From assembly GCF_003841405.1 (NCBI RefSeq), contig NZ_PXYA01000001.1:186001-250000 (forward strand): DNA of 64,000 nucleotides. The letters run 5' to 3'. This DNA is from Tetragenococcus halophilus subsp. halophilus DSM 20339. GTDB lineage: Bacteria > Bacillota > Bacilli > Lactobacillales > Enterococcaceae. The notes under the pieces are model-generated. The model saw nothing but the letters and a program-made list of their open reading frames with translations, searched no databases and was not told the DNA's origin. Numbering within the stretch: the first letter of the stretch is position 1; each line of letters opens with the position of its first letter. The translations under genes were made by a program, and so were the position numbers. Of this stretch, positions 7,483 to 16,463 are shown in pieces.

Positions 7483-9474
7483 ATGAGTACAAATTCTAAA
7501 AGTGAACAATTAGCAATTAATACTTTACGTACATTGGCTATTGATGCCGTCGAAAAAGCAAGTAGCGGACATATGGGGCTTCCTTTAGGGGCAGCTCCAA
7601 TGGCCTATACATTGTGGAATAGACATTTAAATATTAATACAGAAGATCCGCGGTGGTTTAACCAAGATCGTTTTGTTTTATCAGCAGGTCATGGTTCTAT
7701 GTTACTGTACGGATTATTGCACTTAAGTGGTTTTAATGTTTCAAAAAAAGATTTGCAAGAGTTTCGTTCTTTTAATAGTAAAACGCCAGGACATCCAGAA
7801 TGGGAGCAAACAGAAGGAGTAGAAGTAACCACTGGACCTTTAGGACAGGGAATTTCTATGGCCGTTGGTATGGCTCTAGCCGAGAAAAAGTTGGCGGCAA
7901 CTATCAATGAAGAGCAAAATCAGTTAATCGATCATTATACGTATGTGTTGTGTGGTGATGGGGATTTGATGGAAGGTGTGAGTCATGAAGCCATTTCCTT
8001 TGCCGGGCACTTGCAATTAGGAAAGTTAATCGTGCTATATGATTCTAACCAGTCTTCTTTGGATGCTTCTTTGGAACAGTCCTTTTCAGATGATATCAAA
8101 AAGAAATTTGAAGCTGTTCACTGGCAACATCTACTTGTTGAAGATGGACAAAGTATCGCTGCGATCGATGCGGCAATTAATCAAGCAAAAGAATCAAATC
8201 AGCCGACGGTTATCGAAGTGCGAACAACCATTGGTTATGGTTTACCGAATATTGCAGGAACCAGCGATGCTCATAGTGATCCAGTGGGAGAAGAGAACGC
8301 AAAGAAAGCCAAACAAACTTTAGAATGGGAATATGAGGAACCATTCACTATCCCCGATGAAGCTTATGAGACATTTTCAGATTTAAAAACTAGAGGGAAA
8401 CAATTGGAAGAAGAATGGGAGAAAAATTTTTCAAAACTTAAGCAAAATAATCTTGAAAAAGCAGAAATATTGGAATATTTCATCGAACAAAAACTACCAG
8501 AAAACTGGTCTGAAATGTTAGGAGAGCTTTCTTTTGATAACGAGCCCTTAGCAACACGTACTGCTTCTCATAAAATATTAAATACTTTACAAACAGATAT
8601 TCCACAGTTGATAGGGGGAGCTGCAGACGTTAGTTCATCAACAAAAGCGACAATTGATAATTCTGCAGCGATTACTGCTTCTAATTTTTCCGGTAAAAAT
8701 ATTTATTTTGGTGTCAGAGAATTCGGGATGGCAGCAATTGCTAACGGATTAGCATTACATCATTTTTTACCCTTTGTCAGCACGTATTTTATTTTCTCAG
8801 ACTATATGAAACCGGCTATTCGTTTAGCCGCATTAATGGGCTTACCAGTTACTTATGTTTTTAGTCATGACAGTATTGCTGTTGGAAAAGATGGCCCTAC
8901 GCATCAGCCGGTCGAGCAACTCGCTGCTTTTCGCTCTATGCCGAACTTGCAAGTAATTCGCCCCGCAGATGGCAACGAAACGGCAGCAGCTTGGAAGTTC
9001 GCTTTAAAACAAAAGACTAAACCAACAATGCTCGTATTAGAAAGACAAGCAACTGCGCCAGTTACTCATTCTTTGGATCAGGCAATAGAAGGTGTAAGCC
9101 ATGGAGGCTATATTGTCTCTGAAGTGAAAGATCCTGTGGGGATATTAATCGCTAGTGGTTCGGAAGTTTCTTTAGCATTGGAAGCCCAAGAAGCTCTTAC
9201 TAAAGAGAACATTGCAGTGAATGTTGTGAGTCTTCCTTCTTGGGATTTATTTGAAGCGCAAACAAAAGAGTATAAAGAAAAGGTATTACCACATAATTTA
9301 ACTAAACGTATAACAGTGGAAATGGCTTCGAAATTAGGTTGGAGAGAATATGCAGGATCTGAAGGTAAAATTCTATCTGTTGATTCCTTTGGTTATTCGG
9401 GTGACCCAGAAGAGGTGATGGAAGCATTTGGATTTACTGTGGGTAATGTAGTGAATAAATTTAAATCTTTGTAA
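7483..9474 (+). CDS. tkt: transketolase
   Basis: 663 residues, full length. The thiamine-diphosphate domain shows GHMGLPLGAAPMAY, TGPLGQGISMAVGMA and CGDGDLMEG; the central Pyr domain has FGVREFGMAAIANG (catalytic Glu) and HDSIAVGKDGPTHQPVEQL; a C-terminal domain follows. It moves two-carbon units between ketose and aldose phosphates in the pentose phosphate pathway. As the last gene of a PTS operon it is probably a dedicated copy that feeds the product of the SIS isomerase into central metabolism, rather than the housekeeping enzyme (inference from position). Confidence 0.93.
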   Translation: MSTNSKSEQLAINTLRTLAIDAVEKASSGHMGLPLGAAPMAYTLWNRHLNINTEDPRWFNQDRFVLSAGHGSMLLYGLLHLSGFNVSKKDLQEFRSFNSKTPGHPEWEQTEGVEVTTGPLGQGISMAVGMALAEKKLAATINEEQNQLIDHYTYVLCGDGDLMEGVSHEAISFAGHLQLGKLIVLYDSNQSSLDASLEQSFSDDIKKKFEAVHWQHLLVEDGQSIAAIDAAINQAKESNQPTVIEVRTTIGYGLPNIAGTSDAHSDPVGEENAKKAKQTLEWEYEEPFTIPDEAYETFSDLKTRGKQLEEEWEKNFSKLKQNNLEKAEILEYFIEQKLPENWSEMLGELSFDNEPLATRTASHKILNTLQTDIPQLIGGAADVSSSTKATIDNSAAITASNFSGKNIYFGVREFGMAAIANGLALHHFLPFVSTYFIFSDYMKPAIRLAALMGLPVTYVFSHDSIAVGKDGPTHQPVEQLAAFRSMPNLQVIRPADGNETAAAWKFALKQKTKPTMLVLERQATAPVTHSLDQAIEGVSHGGYIVSEVKDPVGILIASGSEVSLALEAQEALTKENIAVNVVSLPSWDLFEAQTKEYKEKVLPHNLTKRITVEMASKLGWREYAGSEGKILSVDSFGYSGDPEEVMEAFGFTVGNVVNKFKSL

Positions 9475-9489
9475 AGATATTTATGTAGA

Positions 9490-9494
9490 GATAA
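9490..9494. repeat. target-site duplication GATAA, left copy
   Basis: Direct repeat of 11171-11175, flanking the IS1380 copy exactly. Confidence 0.9.
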
Positions 9495-9588
9495 CCTGAA
9501 TGATTTATAAATTTTTCCCAGGATCATTCAATCCTTGGCATGTGCTTTTTTCTAAAGGTTGAGTTGCTTCACCTTCTGGGTGTACAAA

Positions 9589-9649
9589 AAGAACGCACTT
9601 CGTGTTATTGTAAAGTCAACGAAACATAACAATAAAGGAGTGCGTTCTT
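9589..9649 (+). promoter_or_regulatory. hairpin masking the transposase ribosome site
   Basis: AGAACGCACT (9590-9599) pairs with AGTGCGTTCT (9639-9648), with further inner pairing of TTATTGT and ACAATAA. The right arm overlaps the end of the AAGGAG ribosome site and reaches to 2 nt before the ATG. A transcript entering from outside would fold and hide the start, a known way for IS elements to limit transposase made by read-through. Confidence 0.55.
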
Positions 9650-10972
9650 ATGTCTATTACTTTACAACAAAATTCTCTTACATTCAATAAGCAAAAAGCC
9701 ATCTTGATCGCCAATGACGGTGGCACCTTAACCAATGACGCGGGGCTCGTCTTACTTTCGGAGTTTCTAAATCAAATTCGTTTTGATTCCCTGTTAGCGC
9801 AATACGTTCATATTCCAGAGTATCGTGCCTTCGCCCAACATGAATGGCTGGATGTCGTAAAACAATGGCTATATCAATTGATCGCTGGTTATTCTCGAGA
9901 CCGAGACGCCAATACCTTACAATATGATCGCCTTTTTAAGGAAGCATTGAAACAAGAACGCCTTAGTTCGCAATTTATGATGTCTACTTTGCTTCATACC
10001 TTGACAGAAGAAAATGTTAATCAACTATTACAAGTGGCGAAAAAACTTGGCGATTTAGGCATGGACCAGCAAAACAGCCAACAACTCGTGCTTGATCTGG
10101 ATTCCACCTGTTGTCCCACTTACGGAAAGCAAGAAGCAGGGGAATATATTTACCACTATGGCCTCAATGGGTATCATTCATTTGTGGCATTTGAAGGTTT
10201 AACCGGATTGGCATTAGATGTTCGCCATCGTCATGGCAAATCTTATACCTCCACCCACGCCGAAGATTATCTCGTAGAAATGTTGGCGCATTACCAACAA
10301 CGTTCGAGTGATCCCACAATGCTTGTACGCGGGGATAGTGGCTTTGCCAAACCGGAAATTTATAAACAATGTGAGTGTCGAGGCGCCCATTATGTGATTA
10401 AATTGAAAAATAACGTACGGTTGATTCATTATGCGCAACATCTTGTCCAATATACCAACGGTACGGACTACACAAAGTCCGAACATCAATATTTTAAGAT
10501 GGCTTATCAAGCAGATTCTTGGGACCGATCTCGAACAGTAGCCATCAAGGCTACTCGAAAAGCCGAAACTTTACTTTTTTCCGAATTTCAATTTGTGGTG
10601 ACCGATTTCGCTCATCTTTCGCCCCAAACCATTTTTCAGCTCTATCAAAAACGAGGGAATATGGAAAACTTCATTAAAGAAATGAAGACCGGATTTTTCG
10701 CTGATAAAACGGACAGTCCTTCCTTTTTAGCGAATAAGGTTCGCTTAGCCCTAAGTTTTATCGCCTATAATATCATCCACTTGATGAAACAGCTGACTTT
10801 TCCGCAAGAGAAAAAGACGACGGTGATTGACACGATCCGTTTTCAACTATTTCATATTGCTGGAAAAGTCACAGAACACGCGCGTCAAGTGCAAATTCAC
10901 TTATCAAGTACGAATGTTTACAACACGCTTTTTTGGGAAGTCCTTACACGAATTCAGCGATTGAATCTCTAG
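9650..10972 (+). CDS. IS1380-family transposase
   Basis: 440 residues, intact. DDE residues are visible at LVLDLDSTCCPTYGKQ (first Asp), LVRGDSGFAKPE (second Asp) and YQKRGNMENFIKEMKTGF (Glu), in the IS1380/DDE_Tnp_1 arrangement. AAAGGAG precedes ATG 9650. An intact frame, conserved ends and a clean target duplication suggest a recent, possibly active copy. Confidence 0.93.
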   Translation: MSITLQQNSLTFNKQKAILIANDGGTLTNDAGLVLLSEFLNQIRFDSLLAQYVHIPEYRAFAQHEWLDVVKQWLYQLIAGYSRDRDANTLQYDRLFKEALKQERLSSQFMMSTLLHTLTEENVNQLLQVAKKLGDLGMDQQNSQQLVLDLDSTCCPTYGKQEAGEYIYHYGLNGYHSFVAFEGLTGLALDVRHRHGKSYTSTHAEDYLVEMLAHYQQRSSDPTMLVRGDSGFAKPEIYKQCECRGAHYVIKLKNNVRLIHYAQHLVQYTNGTDYTKSEHQYFKMAYQADSWDRSRTVAIKATRKAETLLFSEFQFVVTDFAHLSPQTIFQLYQKRGNMENFIKEMKTGFFADKTDSPSFLANKVRLALSFIAYNIIHLMKQLTFPQEKKTTVIDTIRFQLFHIAGKVTEHARQVQIHLSSTNVYNTLFWEVLTRIQRLNL

Positions 10973-11170
10973 TTTACTTTTCCCCTTTTCCTCTTGATAA
11001 AAAAGGCTTGGCTTTCATTCTCTAGGAAGAATTTTATCTTTTTTTAGCGTCGTTCGATCATCCCTTTCTATTCTTTATTCAAAAGCGGCGATAAAAAGGG
11101 AAAATAACATAAAAGTCACCTCGTTGAACAGTCGAATGCGTTATCCACAAATTTTTATAAATCATTCAGG

Positions 11171-11175
11171 GATAA
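11171..11175. repeat. target-site duplication GATAA, right copy
   Basis: Direct repeat of 9490-9494, immediately outside the right inverted repeat. Confidence 0.9.
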
Positions 11176-11210
11176 TTATAGAAGTTTATTTTTTATAGTG
11201 CCATGAAACT

Positions 11211-11258
11211 GTCGGTTTATTCTTGTAGACTAAATATAAGAATAAATCGGCTTTTTTA
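11211..11258 (+). terminator. intrinsic terminator, probably of the ascorbate-type PTS operon
   Basis: GTCGGTTTATTCTTGTA (from 11211) pairs, with G-U pairs, with TATAAGAATAAATCGGC ending near 11251, followed by six T. It stands on the far side of the IS1380 insertion from the transketolase gene, so the operon and its terminator now seem to be separated by 1.7 kb. Confidence 0.7.
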
Positions 11259-11392
11259 TTCTTTGAATCTTGCGCAGTTAAAAAAATTTAAAGCGAATAA
11301 GGTTTCATTGCTTTAAAATTGTTATAATGAATTTATATTTAATCTTAAAGAATATTTGCACATTTTCCTACTGTATTTAAAGGAGGCATGCT

Positions 11393-12250
11393 ATGCATCA
11401 GTTATTTTTACCGAAATCATTTACTCAAAAATTTAATGAAAACAACCCTTGTTTTATATATATTAGTCAAGTAAACATAGAAGATCGTAACCATCCTCGT
11501 ACCTTACATGCTCATTCAGATGTTGTTGAATTGCTCTTAGTTACTGAAGGAAAAGGGGAAATCTTTATTGATGAACGCGAGTATCTTGTCAAAAAAGGGG
11601 ATCTGGTTGTCTATAATAGTGATGTTGTACATGAGGAATTTTTTAAAAATGAAGCCGTTTCTTTGTATTGTATTGGTTTTAAAGGTGTGCAAGAAAAGGG
11701 ACTACGACCAGGAGCTTTGATTTCTGATCAAAAAATGCCTATCTTTAAAACAAGAGAAAACTTTAATATTATAAAAAATATTTTTGAAACTTGTTTTCTC
11801 GTTTTAGAACAACGGCAGCTCAACTATGCAACGATTGTACAACAGTTTTTTATGACACTAGTGCTTTTATTAAAGTCGAATATTCTACAAAATAAAAACA
11901 ATATGAAGAAAAAAGATAACAAACTAGCTATCGTACAAGACATTAAATTATATATGGATGAAAATTTTACTCAAGAGTTTAAAGTAAAGAATTTAGAAAG
12001 TAATCCACGATGGAATATTAATTCATTTTATTTTGCTCATAAATTTAAAGAGCTTTATGGTTATTCACCCATTGAATATTTACAACGACGCAGGATAGGA
12101 GAAGCTCAGACGCAATTAATTACAACTAAAAGCTCAGTCACAGAAATTGCCCACAAAGTAGGATTTAATAGTTCTGCTTATTTTTCAACACTTTTCAAGA
12201 AAATTGTTTCTCTAAGTCCTAGAGAATATCGAGATAGGTACGTGAAATAG
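11393..12250 (+). CDS. AraC-family transcriptional regulator
   Basis: 285 residues. The N-terminal cupin domain (about 30-110) contains HAHSDVVELLLVTEGKGEIF, typical of sugar-sensing AraC regulators. The C-terminal 100 residues hold two HTH motifs, the second being VTEIAHKVGFNSSAYFSTLF followed by the family signature SPREYRDRY. AAGGAGG lies 8 nt before the ATG. It probably controls the sugar transporter and dehydrogenase genes that follow; this is inferred from position. Confidence 0.88.
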   Translation: MHQLFLPKSFTQKFNENNPCFIYISQVNIEDRNHPRTLHAHSDVVELLLVTEGKGEIFIDEREYLVKKGDLVVYNSDVVHEEFFKNEAVSLYCIGFKGVQEKGLRPGALISDQKMPIFKTRENFNIIKNIFETCFLVLEQRQLNYATIVQQFFMTLVLLLKSNILQNKNNMKKKDNKLAIVQDIKLYMDENFTQEFKVKNLESNPRWNINSFYFAHKFKELYGYSPIEYLQRRRIGEAQTQLITTKSSVTEIAHKVGFNSSAYFSTLFKKIVSLSPREYRDRYVK

Positions 12251-12300
12251 TGAACGCAAGATTTTTAAAATTTTTATTTTTAACTTTTTTGAGAAGGACT

Positions 12301-12318
12301 TTTACTAAGTTTAGTAAA
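12301..12318. promoter_or_regulatory. candidate operator, 18-bp perfect inverted repeat
   Basis: TTTACTAA-GT-TTAGTAAA, two 8-bp arms around 2 nt, in the 205-bp gap between the AraC regulator and the sugar transporter. No other clear signal was seen in this gap. Confidence 0.4.
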
Positions 12319-12455
12319 TCACATATTGCGCAAGATACGAAAATATTTTTATCTAATTGTCTTTTATAATTTAATGGTAGACACAAGTTTTTAATTATTA
12401 GTTCAGTCTAGTAGTTCATTTCTTGTGAAAATAAAAGCAAGAGGTGGTTTTTAAA

Positions 12456-13322
12456 ATGGGTAATATTTTATTGGCACTAGTGCCAGCATTAATGTGGGGG
12501 ATCAACCCACTAGTTATGCAAAAAATTGGTGGTAAAGCAACAAATCAACAGATGGGAATGTCTATGGGAACATTAATATTCTCAGTAGCGGTTTTATTTT
12601 TTTATCAACCAGCTGCATGGTCTGCCAATCTAATTATAGCTTCATTTTTATGTGGGATATCTTGGTCATTTGGTCAGTTTAACCAAATTAAAAGTTTTCA
12701 TATTATTGGTGTTTCGCGTGCAATGCCGATTTCGACTGGGACACAATTAATTGGTACAACCTTAGTAGGTGTATTGTATTTTAGAGAGTGGACCCAAGCA
12801 ATGCATTATGTTTTAGGAATTAGTGCATTAATATTAATTATTGCGGGTGTTACTTTTACTGCTTATCAAGAAAAAGTAGAAAAAATAAGTAATGAAGTAG
12901 ACATGAAAAAAGGGATGATTACATTAATTGTTTCTTCTGCAGGTTTTGTATTATACGCAGTAATTCCTCGTCTTGCTGATATTAATGGTTGGGATGCAAT
13001 TTTCCCACAAGCGATTGGTATGTTTATTGGTTCGATTTTGTTTTGTTCATTTGAGAAGAAACCAGATATTTTCGGAAAAAAGTCTTTTCAAAATTTACTT
13101 ATTGGGCTCTTTTTTGCTATCGGGAATATTACACTTATGCTTTCTAATGAAGCAAATGGCGTTGCATTAGGTTTTACTCTTTCTCAGATGAATGTGGTGG
13201 TCTCCACTATAGGTGGACTGCTTATTCTTCATGAAATAAAAACTTCCAAAGAACTTAAGTACACTTTAGGTGGTTTGATCTTGGTGGTTGCCGGAGGTAT
13301 TTTGATAGGCATGACGAAATAG
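12456..13322 (+). CDS. GRP/RbsU-family sugar uptake permease
   Basis: 288 residues, ten predicted membrane helices of the glucose/ribose porter family (DMT superfamily). The start MGNILLALVPALMWGINPLVMQ is typical, and ATG 12456 is chosen over GTG 12444 because AGAGGTGG (12440-12447) sits 8 nt before it. GISWSFGQFNQIKSF and VSRAMPISTGTQLIG are conserved in this family. Proteins of this group import glucose or ribose by proton symport. The substrate here is not determined. Confidence 0.88.
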   Translation: MGNILLALVPALMWGINPLVMQKIGGKATNQQMGMSMGTLIFSVAVLFFYQPAAWSANLIIASFLCGISWSFGQFNQIKSFHIIGVSRAMPISTGTQLIGTTLVGVLYFREWTQAMHYVLGISALILIIAGVTFTAYQEKVEKISNEVDMKKGMITLIVSSAGFVLYAVIPRLADINGWDAIFPQAIGMFIGSILFCSFEKKPDIFGKKSFQNLLIGLFFAIGNITLMLSNEANGVALGFTLSQMNVVVSTIGGLLILHEIKTSKELKYTLGGLILVVAGGILIGMTK

Positions 13323-13372
13323 AATTTTGGGGACGACAAGAAAAAAGGAATATGTTATTTTGTAATAGAGTA

Positions 13373-13386
13373 AGAAAACGCTTGAA
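13373..13386. promoter_or_regulatory. candidate cre (CcpA) site
   Basis: AGAAAACGCTTGAA differs at two positions from the consensus TGWAANCGNTNNCA, and lies about 45 nt before the inositol-dehydrogenase-like gene. Confidence 0.4.
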
Positions 13387-13431
13387 ATTGCAAAATATAG
13401 CAATGTAATAAAAATATGAGGAGGAATTTCA

Positions 13432-14445
13432 TTGGATAATCATTTGATTCGTGTAGGTGTTATCGGATGTGGAGCGATTGGAAAAGAACACGTTGAACGA
13501 CTAACGAACGTCGTTGCTCAAACGAAAGTCGTGGCTGTATACGACTATGTAGAAAAAGTTGCAGATGAAGTTGCGCAAAATTATGATGCTAAAAGTTTCG
13601 CAAGTGGTGAAGAATTAATCGCAAGTGATGACGTGGACGCGGTTGTAGTCTGTTCGACAGATGAGACGCATGCTGGTTATGTTGTGGAGTGCTTAAAACA
13701 AAATAAATATGTTTTCTGTGAAAAGCCCTTAGCGTTAACTGCCAAAGAATGTGAAGAAATGATGGCAATTGAAAGTAAGCAAGGCCATCGTTTGTTACAA
13801 ATGGGTTTTAATCGTCGTTTTGATAAAGGTTATGTGGAAATGAAAAACGCAATTGAAGATGGGGAAATTGGTGCTCCCTTAATGATCCATAGTGCGCATC
13901 GTAATATTTCACAAGCCCCTGGATTTGAAACTGATTATGCAATCACTCGTGTGGCTATTCATGAAATAGATATTAGTCGTTGGTTATTAGGAGATGAGTA
14001 TGAGGAAGTCCAAGTTCTTAAAGTAAAACAAAGTAAACGCACTTCCGGCGATTGGTTAAACCCACAGTTGATGATGTTTACAACAAAATCAGGACAACGT
14101 ATTGATGTTGAAGTCCAAACAGATGGCGCTTATGCTTATGACATTCGCTGTCAAGTGGTTGGAGAGGACGGTACACTAGATTTACCAGATCCAGCCGTAG
14201 TGGCTAAGCGAAAAAACCAACAAGTTTCGTACGGTCTAGGAGATCATTGGGCGAGTCGTTTTGCGGATTCTTATGATGAGGAATTTATTGAATGGGCAAC
14301 TGGTATTTTAAATGATCAACTTGTCGGAGCTAGCACTTGGGATGGGTATGCTTCTTGTGTCACTTCAGACGCGTTGATCAAATCAAGAGAAACTGGCCAA
14401 GCAGAAAAAGTAACGATGATTGAACAAGCCGAGATTTATAAGTAA
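13432..14445 (+). CDS. Gfo/Idh/MocA oxidoreductase, inositol 2-dehydrogenase-like
   Basis: 337 residues. The Rossmann domain begins with RVGVIGCGAIGKEHVERL (GxGxxG), the EKPLA motif is at about residue 100, and the C-terminal substrate domain follows, with VAIHEIDISRWLLGDE carrying the catalytic His/Asp region of inositol dehydrogenases. TTG 13432 is the start: GAGGAGG (13419-13425) is 6 nt upstream and no ATG fits. It would oxidise myo-inositol or another polyol/sugar with NAD. No other iol genes are present, so the substrate is uncertain. Confidence 0.85.
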   Translation: MDNHLIRVGVIGCGAIGKEHVERLTNVVAQTKVVAVYDYVEKVADEVAQNYDAKSFASGEELIASDDVDAVVVCSTDETHAGYVVECLKQNKYVFCEKPLALTAKECEEMMAIESKQGHRLLQMGFNRRFDKGYVEMKNAIEDGEIGAPLMIHSAHRNISQAPGFETDYAITRVAIHEIDISRWLLGDEYEEVQVLKVKQSKRTSGDWLNPQLMMFTTKSGQRIDVEVQTDGAYAYDIRCQVVGEDGTLDLPDPAVVAKRKNQQVSYGLGDHWASRFADSYDEEFIEWATGILNDQLVGASTWDGYASCVTSDALIKSRETGQAEKVTMIEQAEIYK

Positions 14446-14470
14446 ATTTTTCTATCTTATACAAGGAAAC

Positions 14471-14506
14471 GGGATGCTGGCTAATAAAAAGTTAGCATCC
14501 CTTTTT
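14471..14506 (+). terminator. intrinsic terminator
   Basis: GGGATGCT-GGCTAA (14471-14484) pairs with TTAGCATCCC (14492-14501) and is followed by five T; it ends the oxidoreductase transcript. Confidence 0.8.
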
Positions 14507-14566
14507 GTTTTATGCTTCTAAAAAATAATCAAATACAATGAACTATGCATAAAATAAATGTTATGA

Positions 14567-14580
14567 TGTAAGCGAAATCA
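14567..14580. promoter_or_regulatory. candidate cre (CcpA) site upstream of deoC
   Basis: TGTAAGCGAAATCA matches the cre consensus at all but one defined position, 23 nt before the deoC start. Confidence 0.5.
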
Positions 14581-14602
14581 AAATTAAGAAAGGAGAATAC
14601 GA

Positions 14603-15286
14603 ATGACGATAAATTTAACGGTAAAGCAATTAGCCAATAAAATAGATCATACTTTATTAAAAGCAGATGCACAGGAAGCCGATTTTGAAAAGTTATGCCA
14701 AGAAGCAAGATCGTATGGATTTAAAATGGTGGCGATTAATTCTTATCCTGTTGCGTTATGTAAGAAGCTATTAGATGGAAGTTTAGTGCATGTAGGCGCG
14801 GCGATTGGCTTTCCTTTAGGGCAAACGACTATCCAGACAAAAGCATTTGAAACCAAAGAAGCAATTAAAAATGGCGCAGATGAAATTGATTATGTTATCA
14901 ACTTATCAAAATTAAAAGATGGTGACGACAAATATATTGAAGAAGAGATGCAAACAATTGTGGATATCTGTAAAAAAGAAGATGTTCTTTCGAAAGTTAT
15001 TTTAGAAACTTGTTATTTAACAGACGATGAAAAGAAAAAAGTTTGTGAAATAGCTAAAGAAGTTCAACCAGATTTTGTTAAAACGACCACTGGTTTTGGT
15101 TCAGCTGGAGCAACTGCTGATGTTAAATTAATGAAAGAAGTGGTTGGTGACAAAGTAAAAGTCAAAGCTGCTGGAGGTATTCGTGACTTGAAAACTGCTA
15201 AAGATATGCTTGAAGCAGGGGCCGATCGTTTAGGCATGAGTTCAAGTGTTAAAGTTATTGAAGAGTATCGAGCAGAGCAAAGTTAA
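14603..15286 (+). CDS. deoC: deoxyribose-phosphate aldolase
   Basis: 227 residues, full length. KIDHTLLKADA at the N-terminus, VIGF-like AAIGFPLGQ, ILETCYLTDDEK, the Schiff-base segment FVKTTTGFGSAGAT and KVKAAGGIRD are all characteristic. It splits 2-deoxyribose 5-phosphate into glyceraldehyde 3-phosphate and acetaldehyde, the last step of deoxynucleoside use. AAAGGAG precedes the ATG. It is a lone deo gene here; the usual partners deoB, pdp and a nucleoside transporter are absent. Confidence 0.95.
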   Translation: MTINLTVKQLANKIDHTLLKADAQEADFEKLCQEARSYGFKMVAINSYPVALCKKLLDGSLVHVGAAIGFPLGQTTIQTKAFETKEAIKNGADEIDYVINLSKLKDGDDKYIEEEMQTIVDICKKEDVLSKVILETCYLTDDEKKKVCEIAKEVQPDFVKTTTGFGSAGATADVKLMKEVVGDKVKVKAAGGIRDLKTAKDMLEAGADRLGMSSSVKVIEEYRAEQS

Positions 15287-15356
15287 TTTGTAACAACTCG
15301 AAAGTAGGTAATAAATGAAAGCTTTGAATGTGTGAAGAAACACAAGGGGGTACGAA

Positions 15357-16400
15357 ATGCGAGCAGTGCAACTTTATGGAAAAGAAAATATGCGGATAAA
15401 TAATATAGAAAAACCACAAATTAATGAAAACGAAATTTTACTTAAAATAAAAGCAGCTTCTCTTTGTGGTACTGATGTACGTATGTATAAAAACGGAGCT
15501 ACAGGTATTGATAAGCATCATCCGTTAACACTGGGCCATGAAATTTCAGGAATTATTGAAGAAGTGGGGAATAATGTTACTTCTTATAAAATAGGACAAA
15601 GGGTTTCTGTGGCGCCTAATGTTGGTTGTGGTAACTGTGATCAATGTATTAATGGAAACACTCATTTATGTACCAACTATCGAGCTTTTGGTATTCATTT
15701 AGCTGGCGGTTTTGCTGAGTACTTAAAAATCCCTGAAAAGGCTATTCAGCAAGGGAATATTACGTTTTTAGCTAATAGCACTTCTTTTGAACAAGCAGCT
15801 TTAATTGAACCTTTTAGTTGTGTATTTAATGGTCAAGAGATCGCTGGTAGTTTTCCTGGAGACTCAGTTTTGATCATTGGTGGAGGTCCTATTGGTATCA
15901 TGCATGCGATGTTAGCTTTTAATAAAGGAGCTGGCCAAGTTATTTTAACCGATCATCATGAAAATCGCATGGAAGCAGCTAAAAAAATCTTGCCGCAATT
16001 AACGATTCTATCAGGTGAGAATTTGGCGGATAAAATTGCTGAAAAAACACAGGGGAAAGGAATGGATCTTTGCATCGTTGCAGCTCCTTCACCTCAAGCA
16101 CAGACAGAAAGCATGTATTATATGGTAACTAATGGACGTTTACTTTTCTTTGGTGGATTACCCAAAAATCGTGAGAATGTAGCAATAAATACTAATATTT
16201 TGCATTATAAACAATTACGTATTTTTGGTTGTACTAGGGCTAGCTTATCCTCTTATCGCAATTCTGAAAAACTGATTGCTAGTGGCCAGGTCCCTATTGA
16301 ACGTTTAATTACCAATAAATATCCAATAGAAGAATTTAAACAAGCGCTGGAAAATGCTGAAAAGTCGATTGGCTTGAAAAATGTAATTACTTTTGATTAA
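15357..16400 (+). CDS. zinc-dependent alcohol/polyol dehydrogenase (MDR, sorbitol dehydrogenase-like)
   Basis: 347 residues. The catalytic zinc ligand region LCGTDVRMY, the GHE motif (LGHEISGIIEEVG), and the four structural-zinc cysteines in CGNCDQCINGNTHLC are present, followed by the NAD-binding IIGGGPIGIMHAMLA. The family includes sorbitol, L-iditol, threonine and galactitol-1-phosphate dehydrogenases. It lies 70 nt after deoC behind its own AAGGGGG ribosome site and is followed by a strong terminator. It ends next to, and converges with, the RpiR gene of the tagatose-type locus; whether it feeds that pathway is unknown. Confidence 0.85.
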   Translation: MRAVQLYGKENMRINNIEKPQINENEILLKIKAASLCGTDVRMYKNGATGIDKHHPLTLGHEISGIIEEVGNNVTSYKIGQRVSVAPNVGCGNCDQCINGNTHLCTNYRAFGIHLAGGFAEYLKIPEKAIQQGNITFLANSTSFEQAALIEPFSCVFNGQEIAGSFPGDSVLIIGGGPIGIMHAMLAFNKGAGQVILTDHHENRMEAAKKILPQLTILSGENLADKIAEKTQGKGMDLCIVAAPSPQAQTESMYYMVTNGRLLFFGGLPKNRENVAINTNILHYKQLRIFGCTRASLSSYRNSEKLIASGQVPIERLITNKYPIEEFKQALENAEKSIGLKNVITFD

Positions 16401-16411
16401 CATAATAAAAT

Positions 16412-16463
16412 ATCCATTGAAAATTGTGACTAGGACGATTCTCAATTTTCAATGGATTTTTTT
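16412..16463. terminator. strong hairpin terminator between convergent genes
   Basis: Perfect 15-bp arms ATCCATTGAAAATTG (16412-16426) and its complement (16442-16456) followed by seven T. The T tract runs up to the stop codon of the convergent RpiR gene, so it may serve both strands. Confidence 0.85.

Larger units (their letters stand above)
9495..11170 (+). mobile_element. IS1380-family insertion sequence, complete
   Basis: 1,676 bp. The ends are inverted repeats: CCTGAATGATTTATAAA at 9495 and its reverse complement ending at 11170. A 5-bp target duplication GATAA lies at 9490-9494 and 11171-11175. Size, a single DDE transposase and 4-5 bp duplications are typical of the family. It is inserted between the transketolase stop and that operon's terminator. 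Confidence 0.93.
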
